NCBI GenBank assembly: GCA_002371495.1
Contig: DFIX01000007.1
Location: forward strand, 1 to 64,000
DNA: 64,000 nucleotides
Source: Eggerthellaceae bacterium UBA3686
GTDB lineage: Bacteria > Actinomycetota > Coriobacteriia > Coriobacteriales > Eggerthellaceae
Reading direction: 5' to 3'
This document shows, in pieces, positions 8,319-17,660 of the stretch (the first letter of the stretch is position 1; each line of letters starts with the position of its first letter). Under the pieces are notes generated by a model. The model was given only the letters and a program-made list of their open reading frames with translations, was not told the DNA's origin and made no database searches. Both the position numbers and the translations under genes were made by a program.

Positions 8319-9194
8319 ATGGACAGCGCGCTTGTGAAGTACCGTGCTTTTTTGACCGCAGCTCGCTTGGGCAGTTTCACCCGCGCCGGCGAGGCACTCG
8401 GCTATTCTCAATCAGGTATTAGCCGCATGATCGCCGACCTCGAGCGCGAATGGGGCGTCAAGCTGCTCGAACGAGACCGGGGCGGAGTTCGGCTAACGTC
8501 AGAGGGCCATGAACTCGCGCCGGCTGTTCAGGCGGTTTGCGACGAACATGGCCGTTTGCAGGCGCGCATCGACTCTATGAGCGGCCTCGAGAGCGGACTC
8601 ATCCGCATCGGCACGGTGACGAGCGTCGCCACGCATTGGCTGCCAAACATCATCAAGCATTTCAGGGAAGACTACCCCAACATCGATTACGAGATAACGA
8701 CGCGCGGATACAGCGAAGTCGAGCGCATGATAGCAGAGGGAAAGGTCGATTGCGGCTTCGTACGCTTGCCGACCTGGCCAAATTTCGACACTATCTACCT
8801 CGGCCGCGACGAGCTGAAGGTCGTGATGGCAACAGATCACCCCATGGCCAGCGTCGACCGATTCCCCATCAGGGCTCTTGGCGACTACCCCTTCATGACT
8901 ATCGACAAGCAAGGCGATTCCGACATCGCCACGATGCTCGAAAAGTACGGCATCCATATTCAGTCGAGCATGACGACCTGGGACGACTACGCCGTTTTCG
9001 CCATGGTCGAAAAGGGACTCGGCATCAGCGTGCAGCCCGCCCTCATTCTGCAGCGCCTTCCGTTCAACATTGTCATAAAGAGCTTCGACGAGCCGCAGTA
9101 CCGCGAGCTCGCGCTGGCCATGCGCAACCGCGAAACCGTCCCGCTCGCAACCAAACGCTTCATCGATTATCTGGGATACCGTAAAGGCGAATAA
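8319..9194 (+). CDS. LysR family transcriptional regulator
   Basis: 291-aa LysR-type regulator. The winged helix-turn-helix is at residues 1-60 (AARLGSFTRAGEALGYSQSGISRMIADLE), followed by a periplasmic-binding-protein-like effector domain from about residue 88 (LIRIGTVTSVATHWLPNIIKHF). The start at 8319 follows GAAAGAGGG; the frame is open to 8268 but the upstream part overlaps the operator-like repeat. It probably controls the divergent small gene and the EamA carrier at 6913-7845. Confidence 0.92.
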   Translation: MDSALVKYRAFLTAARLGSFTRAGEALGYSQSGISRMIADLEREWGVKLLERDRGGVRLTSEGHELAPAVQAVCDEHGRLQARIDSMSGLESGLIRIGTVTSVATHWLPNIIKHFREDYPNIDYEITTRGYSEVERMIAEGKVDCGFVRLPTWPNFDTIYLGRDELKVVMATDHPMASVDRFPIRALGDYPFMTIDKQGDSDIATMLEKYGIHIQSSMTTWDDYAVFAMVEKGLGISVQPALILQRLPFNIVIKSFDEPQYRELALAMRNRETVPLATKRFIDYLGYRKGE

Positions 9195-9222
9195 CTTTAA
9201 TACAAAACCGTTCCTTTTAGCA

Positions 9223-9462
9223 TTAATACAGCATGACCTCGTAAAAGCCCTCGTACGCGACGCCATACTGACTAATGCCGCGTAACAAATCCTCTTTTTG
9301 GCTTGCCTCGACGCACCACGCCAGACCGCACCCAGAGTCAATCTGCGATGGAACTGGGATAATCCTGCCAGGAACCCCACCCGTGCGCCCCAACGACTCC
9401 ATCGCCAGGGCGTCCGCGGTCGTCGCAAACGTCACGACCAGCTTCAGCGTCTTTTCGCGCAC
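9223..9462 (-). CDS. DUF3343 putative Se/S carrier protein
   Basis: 79-aa protein of the DUF3343 family. It has the family's N-terminal strand and the motif GRIIPVPSQIDSGCGLAWC with its conserved cysteine pair. Family members occur with YedF and selenium genes and are thought to carry activated selenium or sulfur. It starts at GTG, with GGGAGG six bases upstream. It is last in a minus-strand cluster with cysteine desulfurase and YedF, which supports the role. Confidence 0.85.
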   Translation of the reverse strand: MREKTLKLVVTFATTADALAMESLGRTGGVPGRIIPVPSQIDSGCGLAWCVEASQKEDLLRGISQYGVAYEGFYEVMLY

Positions 9463-9557
9463 CGCAAACCTCCCAATCGCTCATGCAAACGCTGCGAACG
9501 CGATGCAATGCCCCGCAAAACGCGCGATAGTCGCCAGCCGCAAACGCTACACGGACC

Positions 9558-10700
9558 TCATACCAGATAAACAGCGATTTCGCTCATCGCAGAAATGGCG
9601 GCTTCTACTTCATCTTCTGTGTTGAAGTGCGAAAAGCTAAATCGTACCGCCCCTTGCCGTGACGTGCCCAGCGCCTCATGCATAAGTGGCGCGCAATGGG
9701 CGCCCGCCCTCGTGCAAATCCCGAAATCAACGTTCAGCATATCAGCCACGAGGGCCGAATCAGCGTCGGCCACATTAAGCGCCACAATGGCAGTGCGCCC
9801 CGTTCCCGCGCCACCATACACGCGCACACCAGGCAGATTTCGCATGGCATTCTCGAACTTCGACGCAAGCCCTTGCGCCGTTTCGCGTATAGCATCAATG
9901 CCGATACGTTCTATATATTCCACACCTGCGAGCAAACCCGCTATTCCATGTGCGTTCAGCGTGCCCGCTTCCAGGCGCTCGGGCATAAACGAAGGATGGG
10001 AACGATCGTAGCTATGGGTTCCGGATCCTCCCACTTTGAAGGGTTCGACTTCCGTACCTTCCGCTACAATCAACCCACCCGTGCCCTGGGGTCCATACAG
10101 GCTCTTATGCCCCGTGAAACATACGACATCGACGTCCTGCGTCCCCATATCTATCGGAACAACCCCTGCAGTTTGCGCCGCGTCTACAACCATAACCGCT
10201 CCATGAGCATGAGCGATTTGTGCCATTTTCGCTATATCGTACACATTTCCCGTCAGGTTTGATGCATGCGTAACCACCACGAGCCGCGTCTTCGGACCAA
10301 AAGCCGTCTCGAACTCATCGTAGTCGAGCGAGCCGTCAGGTTTTATCGGCACGATATCCACACTGATCATGCCGGCATCCTCTGCACGAAACAACGGCCG
10401 CAATACCGAATTATGCGATGCCGCCGTGGTTATTGCGCAATCGCCCGAACGCACGAGCCCGCATATGGCGACATTAAGCGCTTCGGTTGCGTTCGATGTA
10501 AACGCGACTCGTTTCGCCCCAGGGCCGCCAAACAAATCCGAAAGCTTTTGACGAGCCTCGAATACCGTCATACCTGCATCGAGCGATGCCTCGTGCACTC
10601 CACGCCCCACCCCGCCAAACGAGCCCATTGCGCGCGTAACAGCCTGCACTACCTCTGGCGGCTTCGTCCGTGTCGTCGCAGCGTTATCGAAGTAAATCAT
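9558..10700 (-). CDS. Cysteine desulfurase (class V aminotransferase)
   Basis: PLP enzyme that removes sulfur (or selenium from selenocysteine) as a protein persulfide or perselenide, 380 aa. It begins MIYFDNAATTRTKP, the standard opening. The PLP lysine is in FTGHKSLYGPQGTGG (about residue 195), and the catalytic loop cysteine is in TRAGAHCAPLMH (about residue 335). Placement between YedF and DUF3343 fits the desulfurase subtype tied to selenium trafficking rather than Fe-S assembly: no IscU or SufU gene is present. AAGGGG precedes the ATG. Confidence 0.92.
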   Translation of the reverse strand: MIYFDNAATTRTKPPEVVQAVTRAMGSFGGVGRGVHEASLDAGMTVFEARQKLSDLFGGPGAKRVAFTSNATEALNVAICGLVRSGDCAITTAASHNSVLRPLFRAEDAGMISVDIVPIKPDGSLDYDEFETAFGPKTRLVVVTHASNLTGNVYDIAKMAQIAHAHGAVMVVDAAQTAGVVPIDMGTQDVDVVCFTGHKSLYGPQGTGGLIVAEGTEVEPFKVGGSGTHSYDRSHPSFMPERLEAGTLNAHGIAGLLAGVEYIERIGIDAIRETAQGLASKFENAMRNLPGVRVYGGAGTGRTAIVALNVADADSALVADMLNVDFGICTRAGAHCAPLMHEALGTSRQGAVRFSFSHFNTEDEVEAAISAMSEIAVYLV

Positions 10701-10736
10701 CGAACCCCTTCGCGTGGCAAAAGATGGGGTTGCCCA

Positions 10737-11333
10737 TCACATTCGAACGACAACCCCTGCCTGGAGCTGTTTCTCGACGATAACGTACATGTTTGTCACT
10801 TCGCCGACCGCCAACTTGTCTTCAATGCCGTAATGTTTCAAGCACGTGCCGCACGAGAAAATCTCGACACCGGCGCACGCAAGCTTATTTAAATCCTCGA
10901 GAACGGGCGACCCTTCACAGGTTAGCTTAACGCCCCCGTTGTAGAACAGAATGCAGTCCGGCAGATCATCCTGCTGAGTCAACGCGAACACAAACGCCTT
11001 GACCAGCACGGCTCCCAACTCGTCATCGCCATGGCCCATAACGCTTGCTGGGATGACGACCACGCGAGGCCCGATGCCGGCACCGTCAGCTACTGGCGCG
11101 TCTGCAGCGCTCAACTCGGTTTTAACGATCTTGACCGAGTATTTCTCTTCGCCAATCTGCTCGCTCGAAACTTCGCACTTCTGGGACTGGGCGAAACTCG
11201 TCAGATTCTTTACCGACGTCTCGTTGTCGACGAGCATTTCGAGAGTTCCCTCGTCGATGGTAGCAAGCGCCTTCTTTGCCTTCACCACTGGTACCGGGCA
11301 CTTGTCCCCCAATGCATCTACGGTCAGATTCAT
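10737..11333 (-). CDS. yedF: YedF: TusA-DsrE two-domain selenium metabolism protein
   Basis: 198 aa. The N-terminal TusA domain (residues 1-72) has the sulfur/selenium-binding motif DALGDKCPVPVVKAKKAL. The C-terminal DsrE-like domain (about 92-198) has a conserved cysteine in EIFSCGTCLKHYG. YedF accompanies organisms that use selenium as a labile cofactor of molybdenum hydroxylases and is thought to hand selenium on. It is 36 bases upstream of the desulfurase in one operon. TTGGAGGAG precedes the ATG. No selD gene lies in the window. Confidence 0.9.
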   Translation of the reverse strand: MNLTVDALGDKCPVPVVKAKKALATIDEGTLEMLVDNETSVKNLTSFAQSQKCEVSSEQIGEEKYSVKIVKTELSAADAPVADGAGIGPRVVVIPASVMGHGDDELGAVLVKAFVFALTQQDDLPDCILFYNGGVKLTCEGSPVLEDLNKLACAGVEIFSCGTCLKHYGIEDKLAVGEVTNMYVIVEKQLQAGVVVRM

Positions 11334-11637
11334 GTCTGCTCCTCCAATTTTCAGCCATTAATGAAAACTTGCATAATGCCAGGAAACACCACGCAGGGCG
11401 ATGCGCAGAACCAAGCGTGCTTTCCGCCCGCAGAATGCGGCAAGCAAACGATTTCAACTCGCCCATTATAACCGTATTCGCACAAGCTCAATCAAGCGCC
11501 CTAAAGAGGCGCGAATCATCTGCGGATTACGTCTATGCTCTTCCCACCCATTGTTATAATTTGTGCAAAAAAACAATCGCTTGAGTCATAAAATTGTTTT
11601 ATATTTGCTCTTGGTACGCTGATTTAGGAGGTTCTTT
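11334..11637. other. Intergenic gap between divergent yedF and hypothetical gene
   Basis: 304 bases without a credible gene. A TATAAT hexamer lies at 11555-11560 on the plus strand, but no matching -35 box is evident. I see no repeat or RNA structure. Confidence 0.3.
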
Positions 11638-12135
11638 ATGGATGAGCTCGAAAACAAGCGGCAGCCCCTCGAGGAGGCAATTTACGACTATCGTAAAAAG
11701 CATCCGGGCCCGCTTCCTGACTACGACGCCAAGTTCGTGCTCGACATCCTGCATCACGCAAACGATTCCAGCAAGATCCGTATTGCCATAAACCCAGTTA
11801 TCGACGGACTCTGGGTTAAGGATGCTAAAATCTTCGGAATTACCGGCTGTTATGTTTCCGATGACCATAAGCTCATCTTTCAGGTTCATCGCGACAAGAA
11901 GACCTTCACGGCAGACGAACTAACCGAGCGGATCAACAAGGCTATGAAGTCTCGTCCATACAAGCACATTCCGGTAGCTTTCGAATACAAGGACGAGATC
12001 CATAAGCTTACCGACATGTTCGGACACTCACTCGTAAACGAAATGTGGGCGGGCCTTCCGTTCGACATCATCATGGCCGAGACTACACCGGACGTCTCGA
12101 AAACTCATGTGACCACCCCGGCTGAAGAGAACTAG
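11638..12135 (+). CDS. Hypothetical protein (165 aa)
   Basis: Not recognised. A soluble, charged protein without signal peptide or membrane segment, opening MDELENKRQPLEEAIYDYRK. It alternates likely helices and strands (IRIAINPVIDGLWVKDAKIFGITGCYVSDD). The strong ribosome site TTAGGAGG seven bases before the ATG and typical codon use make it a real gene. It is monocistronic, with a terminator-like hairpin after it. Confidence 0.75.
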   Translation: MDELENKRQPLEEAIYDYRKKHPGPLPDYDAKFVLDILHHANDSSKIRIAINPVIDGLWVKDAKIFGITGCYVSDDHKLIFQVHRDKKTFTADELTERINKAMKSRPYKHIPVAFEYKDEIHKLTDMFGHSLVNEMWAGLPFDIIMAETTPDVSKTHVTTPAEEN

Positions 12136-12169
12136 TCAATTCCCAGCAACCATCAGGCCCTCTCCTCAT

Positions 12170-12207
12170 AGGCGCGCTCCCGTTTCCCCAGCGGCGATAG
12201 CGCGCCT
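12170..12207 (+). terminator. Terminator after hypothetical gene
   Basis: Perfect nine-base stem AGGCGCGCT / AGCGCGCCT with a short pyrimidine-rich tail CTTCTATT, 35 bases after the stop codon. Confidence 0.55.
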
Positions 12208-12324
12208 CTTCTATTGTCCGTACGCCAGCTGCGTAGCGCGCCTATAATTATGCGAGCGCATGTGGTAATGGAGTGCGCTTGGATTCAGTGATGCAGCGCA
12301 TTCTTCAGGAACATCGGAGGGGCT

Positions 12325-13440
12325 GTGGACGCAGGCAATCGCGAAAAAGTCATCGTACGAACGAGCATCATCGGCATCGCTGCAAACATCTTGCTGGTCG
12401 CATTCAAGGCCGCTGTCGGACTCGCGGCGAATTCGATCGCCATTGTGCTCGATGCGGTAAACAACCTGACCGACGCGCTATCGTCGGTCATCACCATTTT
12501 GGGAGCCAAGCTTGCGGGCAAGAACCCCGATCGCGAGCACCCCCTCGGCCATGGCCGTTACGAATACTTATCCGCTATGGTCATCGTTGCAATCGTCCTA
12601 TACGCAGGCATTACTTCGTTCATCGAATCGGTAAAGAAAATCATCGAGCCGGAAGTTGCCGATTACTCGATTGTCACGCTCGTGATCGTAGCCGCTGCCG
12701 TCATCGTGAAAATCATCCTCGGTCGCTACGTCAGCGCAAAGGGTCGCGAGGTTGATTCCGGCTCGCTCGTCGCATCGGGCAAAGACGCACTGTTCGACGC
12801 TGCCATCAGCGCTTCGGTACTTGCTGCAGCACTCATGTACTTGGCAACCGGCATCAGCCTCGAAGCATACGTGGGCGTCATCATCTCGATCGTCATCGTC
12901 AAGGCCGGGATCGACATGCTGCGCGAAACGCTCGACGACATTTTGGGCCATAGGCCCGACGCGGAGTTGGCCAAAGGAATCAAGGCCACCGTCCGCGAAG
13001 ACCCCGACGTGCTCGGCGCTTACGATTTGCTCCTTGAAAGCTACGGGCCCGATCTGACCATCGGCGCAATCCATGTTGAGGTAGCCGACACCATGACAGC
13101 TGCCCAAATCGACGCTATGACGCGCCGGCTGCAAGCCGCGGTACTCGAACGACACCGCATAGCGCTTGCCACAGTGGGCATCTACTCGCGCAATACGACC
13201 GACGATGAGGTTGCGGGCATGCGCTCCGCAATAACGCGCATCGCCATGAGCCACGATGGCGTTTTACAGATGCACGGATTCTACGTCGACCTCGAACGCA
13301 AGCATATTTCATTCGACCTGATCATCGATTTCGCCACGCCCAACCGCGACGAGCTGTACGCGCATATCGTCAACGACGTGAAGGGTGTTTACCCCGATTT
13401 CGATTTCCAGATAACCCTTGACCGGGACCTGAGCGACTAG
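12325..13440 (+). CDS. Cation diffusion facilitator (CDF) metal exporter
   Basis: 371-aa CDF transporter. Six membrane helices span about residues 10-205. The metal-site motif DAVNNLTDALSS is in helix 2, followed by the HPLGHGRYEYLSA loop. The helix 5 equivalent (ASGKDALFDAAISASVLA) carries the second Asp pair, and a cytoplasmic domain follows from about residue 215. CDF proteins export Zn2+, Mn2+, Fe2+ or Co2+ in exchange for protons. The C-terminal part is longer than usual and may hold a second domain (residues about 300-371). The start codon is GTG, with GGAGGGG four bases before it. Confidence 0.92.
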   Translation: MDAGNREKVIVRTSIIGIAANILLVAFKAAVGLAANSIAIVLDAVNNLTDALSSVITILGAKLAGKNPDREHPLGHGRYEYLSAMVIVAIVLYAGITSFIESVKKIIEPEVADYSIVTLVIVAAAVIVKIILGRYVSAKGREVDSGSLVASGKDALFDAAISASVLAAALMYLATGISLEAYVGVIISIVIVKAGIDMLRETLDDILGHRPDAELAKGIKATVREDPDVLGAYDLLLESYGPDLTIGAIHVEVADTMTAAQIDAMTRRLQAAVLERHRIALATVGIYSRNTTDDEVAGMRSAITRIAMSHDGVLQMHGFYVDLERKHISFDLIIDFATPNRDELYAHIVNDVKGVYPDFDFQITLDRDLSD

Positions 13441-13536
13441 CGCTCTTGGGATGAGCCGCGAAGGCAAAGCAGAACGAGCAACGGGACTACTGCCCTGCGA
13501 CTCGTCCCCCGGCGAATCAAGAATCGCCTATGATGG

Positions 13537-14100
13537 CTAGCCCCTTTTGGCAGCGAGGCATGCTGCTATGCCGCCCAGGATGAAGCGATCGATAACGGCG
13601 CGGACTTCTTCCCACTCGTCAGCCGAGACCTTCAATTGCCGGGCAGCGTTGAAGCACCCGGACATCTGGAACAAGCACAGCGCACGAGCTTGCGATTCGG
13701 TGTATCCCGCCTCGGTCATCAGGTCGAACAGGTCATGCTCGTCGTAGGCGCCACGTTGATCGAGTACGGCATCCATAAATCGGCCCTCGGTGACGACCGG
13801 CGCACGCTCGCCCGCATCGCGCACGAGCGAACAGAAGGGCCTACCTACCGGCCTGAACCCATCTGAGCAAGCCACCTGGCTCATCAACGGCGACAATTCT
13901 GCCGATATCTCGGCGGTTAGCTCGTCGTACACGTCGCCGGGGTTGCCATAGTGCTCATAGAACGTCGAGCGGCTGACGCCAGCTACCCGAGCGAGCTCCG
14001 CAACGGATATATCAGCAAGGGGCTTCACCGCAAGAAGCTTCACCAGCGCGTCTTTGACAGCAGAGTCGGTTCGCGTCTTGTACTTGAGCTGCTTTCGCAT
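13537..14100 (-). CDS. TetR/AcrR family transcriptional regulator
   Basis: 187 aa. The helix-turn-helix is at about residues 15-60 (ISVAELARVAGVSRSTFYEHYGNPGDVYDEL). The C-terminal half resembles the TetR_C domains of the low-G+C and actinobacterial AcrR-like group; ligand unknown. It is divergent from the first DUF262 gene with about 140 bases between starts, so it may control that pair. Confidence 0.9.
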   Translation of the reverse strand: MRKQLKYKTRTDSAVKDALVKLLAVKPLADISVAELARVAGVSRSTFYEHYGNPGDVYDELTAEISAELSPLMSQVACSDGFRPVGRPFCSLVRDAGERAPVVTEGRFMDAVLDQRGAYDEHDLFDLMTEAGYTESQARALCLFQMSGCFNAARQLKVSADEWEEVRAVIDRFILGGIAACLAAKRG

Positions 14101-14241
14101 TCGGACCCCCTTGCGATTCGCGCCTTCCCACTAATCCAGAACATTATCGAACATACTGTACGAATTTCAAGCCTGATCCCAAACGAACAATTTTCCCTTT
14201 GCTACGATGACGCCATCACAAGCAAGCGAACTGGAGGCATC

Positions 14242-15300
14242 ATGCGAATCAATCAGCAATCGCTCTTAGACCTGATGGGCGCACCTGATGTGCGTTTCTC
14301 CATCCCGAAATTCCAACGGGCCTATTCGTGGGACGCCCTGCAATGCGACGAGCTGTGGCGGGACCTCATGAGGGCGGCGCGCGCCCACCGCACGCACTTC
14401 ATGGGTACACTTATCTACTTTGAAGAACCGCACGGCGCTCTGCGGGAGCTCTCGGTCGTCGATGGCCAGCAGCGCCTGACCACCGCAACGCTTATCCTCT
14501 CGGCGTTCGCGCGGCACCTGCGCGAAACCGGTGAGCAGCTCTTCGGAATCGATGCGGACTATCTGACGCAAACGTTTCTCGGCGACTCGGCGGGAGCCAA
14601 ACTGCTGCTCTCGCCCGCCGACCGGACGACACTCGAAGCAGTCGTCGCCAACGGCGAGCTTCCCGAACAACCTTCCGAGCGCATCGTCAGCAACCTGCAG
14701 AACTTTGCGGAAAAGATGGCTCAAGACGACTTCGACCCCCTCATGCTCTGGCAAGGTCTGACCTCGCTGTTCGTTATTTCAGCGGAACTCGACAACCGAA
14801 AGCAGGCCCCCGTCATCTTCGAAAGCTTCAACTCGAAGGGCGTACCGCTGGTCACAGCGGACCTCGTGCGCAATTATCTGCTGATATCCGAAAGCCACGC
14901 CGAACAGAAACGCCTGTTCCAGAAGTACTGGGAGCCCATCAGCGGCGTATTCGGCGACGATCCTGGCTCTATTAGGCTCAACAACGCCATTCTGGGTTGG
15001 CTGGCAGTACGTCTGACCAAAGTCCGCAAATTCGGCGACGAACAGGCATTCAGCATATTCAAGAGCTTCTGCGAAGACGAATACGAAGGTACGATTGACG
15101 ATTTGCTCGAGGAGCTGTACGCATTCTGCATGGTATGGGCCGAGAACTACCGTTACCACGCGGTGAAGAAATACAAGACTGCCGACTGGGCCAGCCTCGG
15201 GCACAAAACTCGTGTTTCGGGCCGCAAGCGCGCCAAGCTCGACAACCCCGAAAGCTATGAGTACTACAAAAAGCATTTCGGCGTCGACCCGCAATGGTAA
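14242..15300 (+). CDS. DUF262 domain protein, first of tandem pair
   Basis: 352 aa. The N-terminal DUF262 (GmrS/ParB-like NTPase) domain covers about residues 1-220, with the family motifs SIPKFQRAYSWD, the central VVDGQQRLTTATL, and VIFESFNSKGVPL. In GmrSD-type modification-dependent restriction proteins a DUF1524 HNH nuclease follows; here the C-terminal third has no H-N-H motif, so nuclease activity is not evident. The start at 14242 follows CTGGAGG; the longer open frame overlaps the TetR gene. The second copy starts 18 bases after it, so they form an operon. Confidence 0.85.
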   Translation: MRINQQSLLDLMGAPDVRFSIPKFQRAYSWDALQCDELWRDLMRAARAHRTHFMGTLIYFEEPHGALRELSVVDGQQRLTTATLILSAFARHLRETGEQLFGIDADYLTQTFLGDSAGAKLLLSPADRTTLEAVVANGELPEQPSERIVSNLQNFAEKMAQDDFDPLMLWQGLTSLFVISAELDNRKQAPVIFESFNSKGVPLVTADLVRNYLLISESHAEQKRLFQKYWEPISGVFGDDPGSIRLNNAILGWLAVRLTKVRKFGDEQAFSIFKSFCEDEYEGTIDDLLEELYAFCMVWAENYRYHAVKKYKTADWASLGHKTRVSGRKRAKLDNPESYEYYKKHFGVDPQW

Positions 15301-15318
15301 AGGAAAGGAAGGTCCTTC

Positions 15319-16353
15319 ATGCAGATTAAACAGGAACGATTCCTCGATGTGCTGGGCACCGACAATACCTGCTTCACGATTCCGGTGTTTCAGCGCGTGT
15401 ACTCATGGGACGCGCGCCAATGCAACGAGCTCTGGGACGACATCATGGCAGCGGGCATTGCGGACGAAACCGAAGACCCACATTTCATGGGCATGCTGCT
15501 GTATTCGGCCGACGCCGATGCAAAAAACGGCGCCGCGCAACTCGACATCATCGACGGTCAGCAACGCACGACCACGATGACCCTGCTTATCTGCGCCCTT
15601 GCACGTTACCTCGACGAAAAGGGCCTGCAGGTAGACGGCCTTTGTGCAAAAGACCTGTTCGAACGCTATTTACGCATCGGCGCAGGGACAAGGGCTACCG
15701 GAAAGCTCACGCTTTCGTTCATGGATCGCGAAACCCTGTATGCGCTTGTGGGCGTAGGAATCATGCCCCAAGAACCGGCAGGGCGGCTCATCGATAACCT
15801 TGAGTTGTTCTTTGCTAAGATGCAGGAGCCGGGCTTCGATGTTGAGCGCCTCTGGCGCGGCTTGGCGCGGCTCGAGGTGGCCAGCGTCCTACTCGCACAC
15901 GACGACAGCCCCCAGCTCGTCTTCGAGAGCCTGAATTCCAAGGGCATGGCGCTTTCGACCGCCGATCGCATTCGAAATTTCGTTGTGGTGACCGACGAAG
16001 CCGAGGGTCGCGTTGCCGACGGCATATTCGAGACATGCTGGCGTCCGCTCGAAGAGCTGGCGGCTAATGCGGAGTGTGGACTTGACGTCACGACCATCGT
16101 GCAAGCATGGTTGGCGGGCAAGTACCGCGATACGCGCATATTCGACAAGAGCGAAGTCTACGGCCTGTTCAAGAACTGCTTGCGCGATGAGTTCGAAGGC
16201 GGGCTCGCGGCCTTGTTCGAAGCGCTGAGCGCCTATGCGCACAAGCTTATCGAAGACGAGGAGCTCAGAACCGAGGACCTGGAAGACGCCGAGCGCTGGG
16301 TCGCCGGCAAACCAAAAGAGCTCATAAGCGAGTACAAGATGTTCGGAGATTAA
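15319..16353 (+). CDS. DUF262 domain protein, second of tandem pair
   Basis: 344 aa, a diverged paralogue of the preceding gene with the same order of motifs: TIPVFQRVYSWD, IIDGQQRTTTMTL, LVFESLNSKGMALSTADRIRNF. It too lacks a recognisable HNH nuclease domain. AAAGGAAGG precedes the ATG. Both copies keep the DGQQR motif thought to bind or hydrolyse nucleotide, so neither looks decayed. A defence role is possible by family, but unproven. Confidence 0.85.
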   Translation: MQIKQERFLDVLGTDNTCFTIPVFQRVYSWDARQCNELWDDIMAAGIADETEDPHFMGMLLYSADADAKNGAAQLDIIDGQQRTTTMTLLICALARYLDEKGLQVDGLCAKDLFERYLRIGAGTRATGKLTLSFMDRETLYALVGVGIMPQEPAGRLIDNLELFFAKMQEPGFDVERLWRGLARLEVASVLLAHDDSPQLVFESLNSKGMALSTADRIRNFVVVTDEAEGRVADGIFETCWRPLEELAANAECGLDVTTIVQAWLAGKYRDTRIFDKSEVYGLFKNCLRDEFEGGLAALFEALSAYAHKLIEDEELRTEDLEDAERWVAGKPKELISEYKMFGD

Positions 16354-16555
16354 CGACCAAGGGAATCCTGTCGAGAAGCTCCGCCGCGCTTAGGCAAATT
16401 ACCATTCGAAGATGAACCTGACGTATCAATACACAGCATCGCGCACCCTTGTGCACGTGGCGAAAATCAACAATGCGACCCATGTTGTTTATTGATGCCG
16501 GGCATCGTCAGCGTTTAGTCTAGCGTTACAGGAAAACAACACGATGGGAGTCTTT

Positions 16556-17614
16556 ATGGCTGCTTATATGAACCGACGAGCTTTTCTTGGCACTGTGGGC
16601 GCTGCGGGGTTGGCTCTGTTAGCGGGCTGCTCTAACGCGACGGGCTCGTCTTCGGCATCTTCCGGCTCGGCTGCAGCAGACAATCCGGCATCGCAAGCTG
16701 CAAGCGCACCCTCCAGCGCGGCAACTTCGACCAGCATGACGGGCCGCACATTGACCGTAGGAACTTTGGCAACCGAAGACATTCTGCCGCTCTGGGTTGC
16801 CCAAACCGAAGGGCTGCTTCAGAAGCACGACCTCGATGTCCAGATCGTACCATTCCAATCGGCCACCGAACTCATTTCCGGTGTGTCGTCGGGCGAAGTC
16901 GATCTCGCGATGACCGATATTATGGTCACGGCCAGCATGGTCGCGAGCGGCGTAGATGTGCAGATGCAATGGGTCACGCTCGGCGTCGACGCATCGCAAG
17001 GTCGTTTCGGCATCATGGCCGGCCCCGACAGCAACATCCAGAAAATAGAGGATCTAACTGGCGTGCCCATCGGCGTCGGCAGCAACACCATTCTCGAATA
17101 CGTGATGGATAAACTGCTCGAAGGCGCCGGGGTTCCCGACGACCAGATCATCGTCGAAGAGCTGCAAAAACTGCCCGTACGCTACCAGGCTATGGCTTCG
17201 GGCGAAGTTGCGGCTGCCGCGCTCCCGGGAACCCTTCTTGCACTCGGGGAGGCCAACGGCTGCAAGCTGATTGCAGACGACACGCAGGGGCAAAACCTCT
17301 CGCAATCGGTCATGATAGTGCAGGGCGAACTGCTTTCAGACGAACAGGCAGTTCGGCAAATCGAAGCGCTCGAAGACGTTTGGGACGAAGCAGCGGGCTT
17401 TGTTAACGCAAACCCCGAGTCGTATCGCGCCGTACTCGTCTCCAACGCCAACCTTCCCGAGGAAATCGCCGAAACCTACCCTATTAGCACCTACCCCACC
17501 GTCCAGCTTCCCACCGCTGCAATGGTCGAGCCCGTGCTGGAGTGGATGCAGAAGAAGGGCTACCTTTCCAAGCCCCTCGCCTACGACGAGAAGACCGGCA
17601 CGTTCTCTGCCTAA
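16556..17614 (+). CDS. ABC-type substrate-binding lipoprotein (NMT1/SsuA-like)
   Basis: 352 aa. Twin-arginine-type signal NRRAFLGTVGAAGLALLAGC ending in a lipobox with Cys about residue 25, so probably a Tat-exported lipoprotein. A Ser/Ala-rich linker follows (to about 60), then a periplasmic-binding fold typical of the nitrate/sulfonate/taurine/thiamine-precursor group (GRTLTVGTLATEDILPLWVAQTEGLL). The start at 16556 is chosen for GGGAG six bases upstream. No permease or ATPase gene is adjacent, so partners must lie elsewhere. Ligand unknown. Confidence 0.85.
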   Translation: MAAYMNRRAFLGTVGAAGLALLAGCSNATGSSSASSGSAAADNPASQAASAPSSAATSTSMTGRTLTVGTLATEDILPLWVAQTEGLLQKHDLDVQIVPFQSATELISGVSSGEVDLAMTDIMVTASMVASGVDVQMQWVTLGVDASQGRFGIMAGPDSNIQKIEDLTGVPIGVGSNTILEYVMDKLLEGAGVPDDQIIVEELQKLPVRYQAMASGEVAAAALPGTLLALGEANGCKLIADDTQGQNLSQSVMIVQGELLSDEQAVRQIEALEDVWDEAAGFVNANPESYRAVLVSNANLPEEIAETYPISTYPTVQLPTAAMVEPVLEWMQKKGYLSKPLAYDEKTGTFSA

Positions 17615-17624
17615 TAGCAGCTGC

Positions 17625-17657
17625 AATGAGGCGCTTACCTAGGGTAAACGCCTCATT
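17625..17657. terminator. Bidirectional terminator
   Basis: AATGAGGCG ... CGCCTCATT with inner TTACC/GGTAA pairing, between the convergent lipoprotein and TetR genes. Confidence 0.75.
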
Positions 17658-17660
17658 TAG

